A DNA stretch of 64,000 nucleotides from Isoptericola sp044389085 (GCF_044389085.1 NZ_JBIRXP010000003.1:124001-188000), one strand, 5' to 3'. Positions 56,924-64,000 are shown, counted from the stretch's first letter. Notes: generated from the sequence alone by a model not told the origin. Made by a program: numbers and translations.

Positions 56924-56975
56924 GCAGTTCGGGTTCGTGGCGGCAGTTCGAACTGCCGCCACGAACCCGAACTGC
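56924..56975. repeat. Palindromic element E2 (family E): 52-bp perfect palindrome
   Basis: Two perfectly complementary 26-bp arms with no spacer, meeting at TTCGAA; the arm contains GCAGTTCGGGTTCGTGGCGG. It lies between convergent MFS and YtxH genes, 14-15 bp from each stop. Confidence 0.95.
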
Positions 56976-56990
56976 GGCCTCGACGGGAGC

Positions 56991-57206
56991 TCAGGGCCCG
57001 GTCGTGCGGTCCTTGAGGGCGGCGCCCTGCTCCTTGGCGAACTCGGTCACGCTGCTCGTGACGTCGGAGACCTTGGCCTGCACGCGCGGGTCGTTCCAGG
57101 TCTCCGTGGCCCAGTCCTTGGCCTTGTCGAGCTGCTGCCGGCCCTTCTCGGTGCCGAACAGGTAGCCGAGCGCCGCGCCGACGACGAATGCCGGTCCTGC
57201 CTTCAT
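56991..57206 (-). CDS. YtxH-domain protein, 71 aa
   Basis: A small protein with an N-terminal hydrophobic Gly-rich segment (about residues 3-18, AGPAFVVGAALGYLFG) followed by TEKGRQQLDKAKDWATETW and a charged helical tail (VSDVTSSVTEFAKEQGAAL). This is the YtxH/gas-vesicle-GvpP-like pattern seen in small stress-related proteins. The ATG at 57206 is chosen because GAGGAGG lies 8 bp upstream; longer in-frame versions run through 13-bp tandem repeats and are not believable. Function unknown. Confidence 0.8.
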   Translation of the reverse strand: MKAGPAFVVGAALGYLFGTEKGRQQLDKAKDWATETWNDPRVQAKVSDVTSSVTEFAKEQGAALKDRTTGP

Positions 57207-57223
57207 GTGTCGCGCCTCCTCGT

Positions 57224-57275
57224 GGGTCGTGCCGTTGGGTCGTGCCGTTGGGTCGTGCCGGTGGGTCGTGCGAGG
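57224..57275. repeat. 13-bp tandem repeat, four copies
   Basis: GGGTCGT occurs at 57224, 57237, 57250 and 57263, within units of the form gttgggtcgtgcc. A further degenerate copy follows at 57274. It lies upstream of ytxH. Confidence 0.8.
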
Positions 57276-57434
57276 GTCGTTGCCGGCGGTCGTCCCGCCG
57301 GTCCGGTCGTGGGTCGTGCGCACGACCGTAGGCACGACCGCCGTCGTACGCACCCCGCGACATGCCGACGGCGGGACCCTCCCGGACCTGCGGGGACGCG
57401 TCGTCCCGCGGCTCGGCGGGCCGCCACCTGGCGA

Positions 57435-57452
57435 AGGAAGGGTTACCTTCCT
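57435..57452. promoter_or_regulatory. Dyad upstream of the menJ-nuo promoter
   Basis: AGGAAGG-GTTA-CCTTCCT: perfect 7-bp arms with a 4-bp centre, ending just before the expected -35 region. The position suits an activator; the protein is unknown. Confidence 0.5.
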
Positions 57453-57475
57453 ACACAGCGCCGCCAGAACGTGAC

Positions 57476-57481
57476 TAGAGT
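57476..57481 (+). promoter_or_regulatory. Probable -10 box of menJ-nuo operon
   Basis: TAGAGT, 12 bp ahead of the Rex-type operator, so the operator covers the expected transcription start. The leader would be about 70 nt. Confidence 0.55.
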
Positions 57482-57492
57482 GCTCGCAAGAG

Positions 57493-57510
57493 TTGTGATG
57501 GGGTTCACAA
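57493..57510. promoter_or_regulatory. Rex operator (ROP) candidate at the menJ-nuo promoter
   Basis: TTGTGATGGGGTTCACAA matches the known Rex consensus TTGTGAA-N4-TTCACAA at all but one position. It also fits a Crp-type TGTGA-N6-TCACA site. Placed just after the -10 box, it would repress. Rex itself is encoded at 20070. Confidence 0.75.
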
Positions 57511-57559
57511 ATCGACTCCGGCACCGTCGCCGGGGCGCTCGAGGGAGCGAGGTGAGCAC

Positions 57560-58873
57560 GTGCGGTCAGGTCGCGTCGACGACGCCGACGTCATCGTCGT
57601 GGGCGCCGGCCCGGCCGGTTCGTCCACGGCCCACTGGTGCGCCGCCGCAGGCCTCGACGTGCTCCTGCTCGACAAGGCCTCGTTCCCCCGCGACAAGGTG
57701 TGCGGCGACGGCCTGACGCCCCGTGCCGTCGGCGAGCTGGCCCGCATGGGGCTCGGCACCCGCGCGGAGGACGGCTGGATCCGCAACGAGGGGCTGCGCG
57801 TGGTCGCCGGCGCCCGGTCGTGGGAGCTGCCCTGGCCCGACCTCGACTCGTACCCCGGCTACGGCATGGCGCGCTCGCGCATGTCGCTCGACCACCGCCT
57901 GGCGCAGCACGCGCAGGCGAGCGGGGCCAAGCTCCTCGAGCGCACCAAGGTGACCGGCCCGCTCCTCGACGAGCGCGACGGCCGGGTGGTCGGCGTGCGG
58001 GCGCAGTCGCTCGACGGCCGCGGCCGTGCCGACGGTGCCGGGACGACGTACCGGGCGCCCGTCGTCGTCGCGGCCGACGGCGTGTCCTCCCGGTTCGCCA
58101 CGGGACTCGGCATCACGCGCCGCGACGACCGCCCGCTCGGCACGGCGGTGCGCACCTACTTCCGCACCGAGGGCACCTCCCGGCACGAGGACGCGTGGAT
58201 GGAGTCGCACCTCGAGCTGTGGGACGGCGCGCCCGGGGCGTCGAACCTCCTGCCCGGGTACGGCTGGATCTTCGCGCTCGGGGACGGCACGGCCAACGTC
58301 GGCCTCGGCTCCGTGAGCTCCACGCCCGCCCGCCAGTCCGCGAACGGACATGACTACAAGGGCATGATGCAGGCCTGGATGCGCCACACCCCCGCCGAGT
58401 GGGGGTTCACCCCCGAGAACCAGGTGGGGCCGGTCCGTGGCGCGGCCCTGCCGATGGGCTTCAACCGCAGCCCGCTCTACCGCGACGGCGCGGTGCTGGT
58501 GGGCGACGCGGCCGGCATGGTCAGCCCGTTCAACGGCGAGGGCATCGCCTACGCCCTCCAGGCGGGCCGGGTCGCGGCCGACGCGATCGCCCAGGCGCGC
58601 ACCCGCGCCACGGACGACGCGCGCGAGCGGACCCTCGCCTCCTACGCGGACCGGATGCGGGCCGACCTGGGCGGCTACTACACGCTGGGCCGCTGGTTCG
58701 TGCGGCTCATCGAGCACCCGCAGATCATGCGGATCTGCGTGCGGTACGGGCTGCCGCGGCCGGTGGTCATGCGGTTCGTGCTCAAGCTGCTGTCCGACTG
58801 CTACGAGCCGCGCGGCGGTGACTGGGTGGACCGGGTCATCGCGGGGCTCACCAGGGTGGTCCCGGCGGCATGA
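57560..58873 (+). CDS. menJ: Geranylgeranyl-reductase-family flavoprotein (MenJ type)
   Basis: Saturates one isoprene unit of the menaquinone side chain in mycobacteria (MenJ); here assigned by family and context. 437 residues. FAD motif DVIVVGAGPAGSSTAHWCAAAGLDVLLLD begins at about residue 10, then KVCGDGLTPRAV (GGR-family signature), and GAVLVGDAAGMVSPFNGEGIAYALQAGRVAAD (about 305-336). A C-terminal substrate region follows. GTG 57560 has GAGG about 8 bp upstream. First gene before nuo; the stop overlaps a small ORF (ATGA). Confidence 0.9.
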   Translation: MRSGRVDDADVIVVGAGPAGSSTAHWCAAAGLDVLLLDKASFPRDKVCGDGLTPRAVGELARMGLGTRAEDGWIRNEGLRVVAGARSWELPWPDLDSYPGYGMARSRMSLDHRLAQHAQASGAKLLERTKVTGPLLDERDGRVVGVRAQSLDGRGRADGAGTTYRAPVVVAADGVSSRFATGLGITRRDDRPLGTAVRTYFRTEGTSRHEDAWMESHLELWDGAPGASNLLPGYGWIFALGDGTANVGLGSVSSTPARQSANGHDYKGMMQAWMRHTPAEWGFTPENQVGPVRGAALPMGFNRSPLYRDGAVLVGDAAGMVSPFNGEGIAYALQAGRVAADAIAQARTRATDDARERTLASYADRMRADLGGYYTLGRWFVRLIEHPQIMRICVRYGLPRPVVMRFVLKLLSDCYEPRGGDWVDRVIAGLTRVVPAA

Positions 58874-58965
58874 GCGCACACGAGCACAAGGGAGTGGTCG
58901 AGATGCACGAGGTCGAACGCGCGGACGGACGCGGCGCCCCCGCGCGGACGGGAGGGACGCGATGA
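58870..58965 (+). CDS. Small ORF (31 aa) bridging menJ and nuoA
   Basis: An ATG at 58870 overlaps the menJ stop (ATGA), and its own TGA (58963-58965) overlaps the nuoA ATG (58962), so the frame fits the 88-bp gap exactly. The predicted peptide is charged: MSAHEHKGVVEMHEVERADG at the N-terminus, then Arg/Gly-rich. There is no membrane segment. Either a real coupled peptide or a translated spacer that delivers ribosomes to nuoA; its GGAGGGA near the end is the nuoA ribosome-binding site. Confidence 0.45.
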   Translation: MSAHEHKGVVEMHEVERADGRGAPARTGGTR

Positions 58966-59324
58966 CGAACCCGTACGTGCCGGTCCTCATGCTGATGGGC
59001 GTGGCGCTCGTGCTCGCCATCGGCGGCGTGGCGGCGAGCGCCGTCATCGGGCCCAAGCGCTACAACCGGGCCAAGCTCGACGCCTACGAGTGCGGCATCG
59101 AGCCGACGCCGCACGCCGTCGGCGGCGGGCGGCTGCCGGTCAAGTACTACCTGGTGGCGATGACGTTCATCGTCTTCGACATCGAGGTGGTCTTCCTCTA
59201 CCCGTGGGCGGTGGACTTCGCCGTGCTGGCCGGCTTCGGCCTGGTCGCGATGCTCACGTTCCTCGCACTCATCACCGTGCCGTTCGTCTACGAGTGGCGG
59301 CGCGGCGGCCTCACCTGGGTCTAG
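58962..59324 (+). CDS. nuoA: NADH-quinone oxidoreductase subunit A
   Basis: Membrane subunit of complex I. 120 residues, three helices (about 5-28, 64-84, 89-110). The conserved loop KLDAYECGIEPTP (about residues 38-50), whose cysteine marks the active/deactive loop, and the VFDIEVVFLYPWAV acidic motif are present. Start overlaps the small upstream ORF; GGAGGGA is 4-5 bp before ATG. First nuo gene, under the Rex-type operator upstream of menJ. Confidence 0.96.
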   Translation: MTNPYVPVLMLMGVALVLAIGGVAASAVIGPKRYNRAKLDAYECGIEPTPHAVGGGRLPVKYYLVAMTFIVFDIEVVFLYPWAVDFAVLAGFGLVAMLTFLALITVPFVYEWRRGGLTWV

Positions 59325-59446
59325 TCCCGGGCGCACGACCAGCACCACCGCACGACAGCACGACCTGCACCACCCAGCACGACACGGCACTACGGACGGC
59401 ATCGGCGCCGAGCATCCGGCACCGATGTTCACGAAGGGGAGGGGTC

Positions 59447-59998
59447 ATGGGCCTGGAAGAGGCTCCGTCGGGCTTTCTGCTGACGACGATCGAGGACCTG
59501 GCGGGGTACCTGCGCAAGGCGTCCGTATGGCCGGTGACGTTCGGGCTGGCGTGCTGCGCCATCGAGATGATGGCGGCGGGTGCGTCGCGGTTCGACCTGT
59601 CGCGGTTCGGCATGGAGGTCTTCCGGGCGTCGCCGCGGCAGGCCGACCTCATGATCGTCGCGGGCCGGGTGAGCCAGAAGATGGCCCCCGTCGTGCGGCA
59701 GGTCTACGACCAGATGAGCGAGCCCAAGTGGGTGCTGTCCATGGGCGTCTGCGCGTCCAGCGGCGGCATGTTCAACAACTACGCGATCGTCCAGGGCGTC
59801 GACCACGTCGTGCCGGTCGACGTGTACCTGCCCGGGTGCCCGCCGCGCCCGGAGATGCTCATCAACGCGATCCTCGCGCTGCACCAGCACATCCAGGACT
59901 CGCCGCTGGGCGTGAACCGCCGGGAGGCGGCCGCGGCCGCCGAGGCGGCGGCGCTCGAGGCCACGCCGACCTTCGAGCTCAAGGGGCTGCTGCGATGA
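59447..59998 (+). CDS. nuoB: NADH-quinone oxidoreductase subunit B
   Basis: Carries the last iron-sulfur cluster (N2), which reduces quinone. 183 residues. Cluster ligands: the tandem cysteines in GLACCAIEMMA (about residues 36-37), Cys in SMGVCASSGG and Cys in LPGCPPRPE. A 122-bp gap after nuoA is rich in CACGAC/CACCA repeats with no clear signal. GGGAGGGG precedes ATG 59447. The C-terminal Ala-rich stretch is variable. Its stop overlaps nuoC (ATGA). Confidence 0.97.
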   Translation: MGLEEAPSGFLLTTIEDLAGYLRKASVWPVTFGLACCAIEMMAAGASRFDLSRFGMEVFRASPRQADLMIVAGRVSQKMAPVVRQVYDQMSEPKWVLSMGVCASSGGMFNNYAIVQGVDHVVPVDVYLPGCPPRPEMLINAILALHQHIQDSPLGVNRREAAAAAEAAALEATPTFELKGLLR

Positions 59999-60804
59999 GC
60001 GACGGCACGACGGCGGGCGGCGCGGCGGACAAGCCGGTGCCGCAGCCCGAGGAGGTCCTCGGGCCGCGTTCCGGGGAGCTGGTGCCGGGCAGCGCACAGG
60101 CGGGGCGCGGCGGGCGCGGGCCCGAGGTCGTCGAGGTGCGCCACGGCATGTTCGGCGTCCGCGGCTCCGGCGACACGTCCGGGTACGGCGGCCTCGTCCA
60201 GCCGGTCGCGATGCCCGGGGACGCCACGCGGCCGTACGGGGGCTGGTTCGACGAGGCGGTCGACGTGCTCGCCGAGGTGCTCGCCGAGCAGGGGGTCGCG
60301 TTCGACGACGCGGTGGAGCGCGTCGCCGTCGACCCGCACACCGACCCGCCGAGCCCGCACGCGGAGCTCACGCTGCACGTGGCGCGCGAGCACCTGCTCG
60401 CCGTGTGCCGGGCGCTGCGCGACGACCAGGACCTGCGGTTCGAGCTCAGCCTCGGCGTCTCGGGCGTGCACTACCCGGAGGACACGGGCCGGGAGCTGCA
60501 CGCCGTCTACCACCTCACCTCCGTGACGCACGGACGTCGTGTGCGGCTGGAGGTGTCGGTGCCGGACGCCGACCCGCACGTCCCCTCCACCACGTCGGTG
60601 TACCCGACCAACGACTGGCACGAGCGCGAGACCTGGGACTTCTTCGGGATCGTCTTCGACGACCACCCCGGCCTGGCGCGCATCGAGATGCCGGACGACT
60701 GGCCGGGCCACCCGCAGCGCAAGGACTACCCGCTCGGCGGCATCCCCGTGGAGTACAAGGGCGCCACGGTGCCGCCGCCGGACACGAGGAGGCAGTACTC
60801 GTGA
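59995..60804 (+). CDS. nuoC: NADH-quinone oxidoreductase subunit C
   Basis: Peripheral-arm subunit (30-kDa). 269 residues. A non-conserved Gly/Pro-rich N-terminal third (about 1-90) precedes the core, with FELSLGVSGVHYPEDTGRELHAVYHLTS and the signature ERETWDFFGIVFDDHPGLARIEMPDDWPGHPQRKDYPLGG. Not fused to nuoD, unlike E. coli. ATGA overlap with nuoB and GTGA overlap with nuoD. Confidence 0.96.
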   Translation: MSDGTTAGGAADKPVPQPEEVLGPRSGELVPGSAQAGRGGRGPEVVEVRHGMFGVRGSGDTSGYGGLVQPVAMPGDATRPYGGWFDEAVDVLAEVLAEQGVAFDDAVERVAVDPHTDPPSPHAELTLHVAREHLLAVCRALRDDQDLRFELSLGVSGVHYPEDTGRELHAVYHLTSVTHGRRVRLEVSVPDADPHVPSTTSVYPTNDWHERETWDFFGIVFDDHPGLARIEMPDDWPGHPQRKDYPLGGIPVEYKGATVPPPDTRRQYS

Positions 60805-62147
60805 CTACCACTGGGGCACCGCGCGCCACGCGCCCGCCCACCGACGACTTCGACCCCGGCATCCCCGGCTTCGAGGCGTCCGGCGGCGACTGGGACGAGA
60901 TCGCCCGGGAGGCCGTGGGCGAGGAGCGGATCGTCGTCAACATGGGCCCCCAGCACCCGTCCACGCACGGGGTGCTGCGGCTCATGCTGGAGATCGACGG
61001 CGAGACGGTCACCGAGGCCCGGTGCGGCATCGGCTACCTGCACACCGGCATCGAGAAGAACATGGAGTTCCGCACCTGGACGCAGGGCACCACGTTCTGC
61101 ACCCGCATGGACTACCTGGCGCCGCTCTTCCAGGAGACGGCGTACTGCCTGGCCACGGAGAAGCTGCTCGGCATCACGGAAGACGTGCCGGAGCGGGCGT
61201 CGATCATCCGGGTGCTGATGATGGAGCTCAACCGGGTGGCGTCCCACCTCGTGTGCCTCGGCACGGGCGGCAACGAGATGGGCGCGACGACGGTGATGAC
61301 GATCGGCTTCACCGCCCGCGAGGAGATCCTCCGGCTGTTCGAGGCCGTGACCGGGCTGCGCATGAACCACGCGTACGTGCGACCGGGCGGGGTCGCGCAG
61401 GACGTGCCCGAGGGCTTCGAGGACCAGGTGCGGGCGGCGCTGCCCAAGGTGCGCATGTATCTCGGCCAGCTCGGCGACCTCATGCTCGCCAACCCGATCT
61501 TCAAGGCGCGCCTCACCGACGTGGGCGTCCTCAACCTCGCCGGCTGCATGGCGCTGGGCGTCACGGGTCCGGTGCTCCGCTCGACGGGGCTGCCCTACGA
61601 CGTGCGCAAGGCGTTCCCGTACTCCGGGTACGAGACGTACGACTTCGACGTCCCGACGGCGACCGACGCGGACTGCTACTCCCGCGTGGTGCTGCGGATC
61701 GAGGAGTGCTACCAGTCCCTGCGGATCGTGGAGCAGTGCCTGACCCGGCTCGAGGGGACCGCCGGCGCACCGGTGATGGTGGCCGACAAGAAGATCGCGT
61801 GGCCGGCGCAGCTCGCGGTCGGCGCCGACGGGCAGGGCAACTCGCTCGACCACATCCGCCAGATCATGGGCACCTCGATGGAGGCCCTGATCCACCACTT
61901 CAAGCTCGTCACGGAGGGCTTCCGGGTGCCGGCCGGGCAGGCGTGGCAGACGGTGGAGCACCCGCGCGGCGAGCTGGGCGTGCACGCCGTGTCCGACGGC
62001 GGCACCAAGCCGTACCGGGCGCACTTCCGCGACCCGTCGTTCAACAACCTCCAGGCCGTGTCGGTGATGTGCGAGGGCGGCCAGGTGGCCGACGTCGTCG
62101 TCGCCGTCGCGTCCCTGGACCCCGTGCTGGGAGGGGTCGACCGATGA
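60801..62147 (+). CDS. nuoD: NADH-quinone oxidoreductase subunit D
   Basis: The 49-kDa-type subunit forming the quinone site with NuoB. 448 residues. Quinone-pocket motif NMGPQHPSTHGVLRL (about residues 47-61), CGIGYLHTGIEKNMEF (about 75-90), and C-terminal LVTEGFRVPAGQAWQTVEHPRGE. GTG at 60801 overlaps the nuoC stop; GAGGAGG lies about 10 bp upstream. Its stop overlaps the nuoE ATG. Confidence 0.97.
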   Translation: MTTTGAPRATRPPTDDFDPGIPGFEASGGDWDEIAREAVGEERIVVNMGPQHPSTHGVLRLMLEIDGETVTEARCGIGYLHTGIEKNMEFRTWTQGTTFCTRMDYLAPLFQETAYCLATEKLLGITEDVPERASIIRVLMMELNRVASHLVCLGTGGNEMGATTVMTIGFTAREEILRLFEAVTGLRMNHAYVRPGGVAQDVPEGFEDQVRAALPKVRMYLGQLGDLMLANPIFKARLTDVGVLNLAGCMALGVTGPVLRSTGLPYDVRKAFPYSGYETYDFDVPTATDADCYSRVVLRIEECYQSLRIVEQCLTRLEGTAGAPVMVADKKIAWPAQLAVGADGQGNSLDHIRQIMGTSMEALIHHFKLVTEGFRVPAGQAWQTVEHPRGELGVHAVSDGGTKPYRAHFRDPSFNNLQAVSVMCEGGQVADVVVAVASLDPVLGGVDR

Positions 62148-63040
62148 CGGCAGAACCCACGAGCGCCCGCTCGGCCACGCGGTACGACGCCGACACGCTC
62201 GCGTCGCTGGCCGCGGACGCCGCGGCCATCAAGGCGCGCTACCCGGACCCGCGCTCCGGCCTGCTGCCGATGCTGCACCTGGTGCAGTCGGTGGACGGCT
62301 ACGTGAGCCGCGACGGCATCATGTTCTGCGCCGAGCAGCTCGGGATGACGCCCGCCGAGGTGAGCGCCGTCGCCACCTTCTACACCCAGTACAAGCGGCA
62401 CCCCAACGGCACCTACACCGTGGGCGTGTGCACCAACACGCTGTGCGCCGTCATGGGCGGGGACGCGATCTTCGACGAGCTGAGCGAGCACCTCGGCGTC
62501 GGGCACGACGAGACCACCGAGGACGGCGCGATCACGCTCGAGCGCGTCGAGTGCAACGCGGCCTGCGACTACGCGCCGGTCGTGATGGTCAACTGGGAGT
62601 TCTTCGACAACCAGACGCCGGAGTCGGCCACCGACCTCGCGGACCGCCTGCGGGCGGGCGAGCAGGTGGCCCCCACGCGCGGCGCGTCGTCGGTGTGCGG
62701 CTTCAAGCAGATGAGCCGCGTGCTCGCAGGGTTCACCGACGGGCGCGCCGACGAGGGCGTGGGCGCGGGGGAGCCGACGCTCGCGGGCCTGCGGCTGGCG
62801 CGCGCCGCGGCCGCCGTCGACGGCGGGTCGGCCGGCGGCGACGGGTCGGCCGGCGACGCCCGGGAGACGGAGCAGGCCACCCCGAGGGGCGGGACGACGG
62901 GCGACGTGCCGCCCGAGACCGGGACGGCGCAGTCCAGCGCCGAGCGCCCGCCCGCCGCACCGGGGGACACCAACCCCGGACGCTCGCCGTCGGGCGGCGA
63001 CGCGAACCCCGAGCCGGAGAAGGGCGGCAGCGATGACTGA
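62144..63040 (+). CDS. nuoE: NADH-quinone oxidoreductase subunit E with long disordered C-terminus
   Basis: The 24-kDa-type subunit with a 2Fe-2S cluster (N1a). 298 residues. Ligands are the pairs VGVCTNTLC (Cys about 99 and 104) and VECNAACDYAP. The thioredoxin-like core ends near residue 190; the last 80 or so residues (after LAGLRLARAAAAVDGG) are Gly/Pro/Asp-rich low complexity, as in several actinobacterial NuoE proteins. Overlaps nuoD at the start (ATGA) and nuoF by 8 bp at the end. Confidence 0.95.
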   Translation: MTAEPTSARSATRYDADTLASLAADAAAIKARYPDPRSGLLPMLHLVQSVDGYVSRDGIMFCAEQLGMTPAEVSAVATFYTQYKRHPNGTYTVGVCTNTLCAVMGGDAIFDELSEHLGVGHDETTEDGAITLERVECNAACDYAPVVMVNWEFFDNQTPESATDLADRLRAGEQVAPTRGASSVCGFKQMSRVLAGFTDGRADEGVGAGEPTLAGLRLARAAAAVDGGSAGGDGSAGDARETEQATPRGGTTGDVPPETGTAQSSAERPPAAPGDTNPGRSPSGGDANPEPEKGGSDD

Positions 63041-64000
63041 CCTCATGCCGGTGCTCACGGACACGTGGGACGCCGACCGGTCGTGGAAGCTTGCGGCGTA
63101 CGAGGCGGCCGGCGGGTACGCCGGGCTGCGCAAGGCCCTGACCATGGAGCCTGCCGACCTCGTGCAGGCGGTCAAGGACTCCGGGCTGCGCGGCCGCGGC
63201 GGCGCGGGCTTCCCGACGGGCATGAAGTGGGGCTTCCTGCCCCCGCCCGACGGCGGCCCGCGCTACCTCGTCGTCAACGCCGACGAGTCCGAGCCGGGGA
63301 CCTGCAAGGACATCCCGCTGATGCTGGCCAGCCCGCAGCACCTGGTGGAGGGCATCGCGATCACCAGCTACGCGATCGGCTGCCACCACGCCTTCGTGTA
63401 CGTGCGCGGCGAGGTGCTGCACGTCTACCGCCGGCTCATGGCCGCGGTGCAGGAGGCCTACGACGCCGGGTTCCTCGGCAAGGACGTGCTCGGCTCCGGC
63501 TTCGACCTGGACGTCACGGTGCACGCCGGGGCGGGCGCCTACATCTGCGGCGAGGAGACGGCTCTGCTCGACTCCCTGGAGGGCAAGCGCGGCCAGCCGC
63601 GGCTCAAGCCGCCGTTCCCCGCGGTCGCCGGCCTGTACGCGCGGCCCACCGTCGTGAACAACGTGGAGTCCATCGCGTCCGTGCCGGGCATCGTCGCCCG
63701 CGGCGCCGACTGGTTCGCGGGCATGGGCACCGAGAAGTCGCAGGGGCACGGCCTGTTCTCCCTGTCCGGGCACGTGACCCGGCCGGGGCAGTACGAGGCC
63801 CCGCTGGGCATCACGCTGCGCGAGCTGCTCGACCTCGCCGGGGGGATGCGCGCCGGGCACGAGCTGAAGTTCTGGACCCCGGGCGGGTCGTCGACGCCGC
63901 TGTTCACGGCCGACCACCTCGACACCCCGCTCGACTACGAGTCGGTCGGGGCGGCCGGGTCGATGCTCGGCACCCGCGCCCTGCAGCTCTTCGACGAGAC
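63033..64000 (+). CDS. nuoF: NADH-quinone oxidoreductase subunit F, C-terminus outside window
   Basis: The NADH- and FMN-binding 51-kDa-type subunit. 322 codons are visible. NADH-site motif GLRGRGGAGFPTGMKWGF (about residues 51-68), NADESEPGTCKDIPLM, and FMN-site motif AGAGAYICGEETALLDSLEG (about 167-186). The C-terminal 4Fe-4S cysteines lie beyond the edge. The ATG overlaps the end of nuoE by 8 bp in another frame. Confidence 0.96.
   Translation, partial: MTDLMPVLTDTWDADRSWKLAAYEAAGGYAGLRKALTMEPADLVQAVKDSGLRGRGGAGFPTGMKWGFLPPPDGGPRYLVVNADESEPGTCKDIPLMLASPQHLVEGIAITSYAIGCHHAFVYVRGEVLHVYRRLMAAVQEAYDAGFLGKDVLGSGFDLDVTVHAGAGAYICGEETALLDSLEGKRGQPRLKPPFPAVAGLYARPTVVNNVESIASVPGIVARGADWFAGMGTEKSQGHGLFSLSGHVTRPGQYEAPLGITLRELLDLAGGMRAGHELKFWTPGGSSTPLFTADHLDTPLDYESVGAAGSMLGTRALQLFDE

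Larger units (their letters stand above)
57207..57559. other. 353-bp divergent intergenic region, ytxH/menJ-nuo
   Basis: Contains, from left to right: the ytxH ribosome-binding site, a 13-bp tandem repeat (57224-57275), a degenerate GGGTCGT-rich stretch to about 57330, an 18-bp dyad (57435-57452), a -10 box (57476-57481), a Rex-type operator (57493-57510), and the menJ ribosome-binding region (57541-57550). No gene is seen in it. Confidence 0.8.

Noticed and set aside
57493..57510. Crp/GlxR site as the first reading
   Set aside because: It fits TGTGA-N6-TCACA, but the wider TTGTGA...TTCACAA symmetry, the nuo context and the presence of rex make Rex the better call. Crp is kept as the alternative.
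57207..57524. Longer version of the YtxH protein starting near 57524
   Set aside because: The extension is encoded by the 13-bp tandem repeat and promoter region; a clean GAGGAGG ribosome-binding site supports ATG 57206.
1..64000. tRNA, rRNA, riboswitch, insertion sequence or prophage genes
   Set aside because: None recognised on either strand by reading; a covariance-model search would be needed to exclude small RNAs.

Overview
This is a chromosomal window of a very GC-rich actinobacterium. Signs are the heavy G/C third-codon bias, frequent GTG starts, many genes that appear to be leaderless, menaquinone as the quinone, DisA/RadA, bS22, Rex, and system II cytochrome c maturation. Gene content and protein style suggest the Micrococcales (Cellulomonadaceae/Promicromonosporaceae type); this is an inference. 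From memory, much of the order from proC to menJ follows the Mycobacterium tuberculosis Rv0500-Rv0561 block (proC, bS22, serB-like HAD, glutaredoxin, ccs genes, menA, menE, menB, menC, menD, menG, menJ). No tRNA, rRNA, CRISPR array, prophage or transposase was seen.

Layout. 1-15 kb: glpD (cut by the window edge) divergent from a SorC regulator; an NAGS-like GNAT; mutY; a disordered membrane protein; a second GNAT; radA-disA; a barstar-fusion protein; proC; a TetR plus ABC-2 exporter; a beta-propeller phytase. 15-28 kb: ktrAB potassium uptake; acuC; bS22; a HAD hydrolase; glutaredoxin and rex; a MarR/YceI pair; a pectate lyase; then a tightly overlapping cytochrome c biogenesis operon (phosphatase, TlpA-like lipoprotein, ccdA, resB, ccsB). 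28-51 kb: most of the menaquinone pathway (menA, menE, menB, menC, menD, menF) interleaved with two DUF3048 lipoproteins, a PQQ-type propeller protein, a DMT exporter with MocR regulator, a BCCT carrier, an HtrA protease and a TetR/DUF6230/DUF6114 locus. 51-57 kb: a purine permease with a deaminase, menG, an MFS carrier and a YtxH protein. 57.5-64 kb: menJ, a coupled 31-codon ORF and nuoA-nuoF (nuoF cut by the edge).

The central theme is respiration. menF, menD, menC, menE, menB, menA, menG and menJ make and reduce menaquinone; nuo feeds electrons into it; the ccs genes mature the c-type cytochromes that drain it; Rex senses NADH/NAD+. A near-perfect Rex operator lies at the menJ-nuo promoter, 37 kb from rex in the same window.

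The most unusual feature is a set of at least five families of short, highly symmetric palindromic elements (called A-E here). Eight of the ten intergenic copies sit within about 25 bp of a stop codon and none has a U-tract. One family C copy lies in frame inside menE and encodes about 21 residues with AT-ending codons. A family D copy supplies the rex stop codon, and another is a nine-unit array on an exact 20-bp pitch. I know of no description of these elements in this group, and they are my main candidate for something new.
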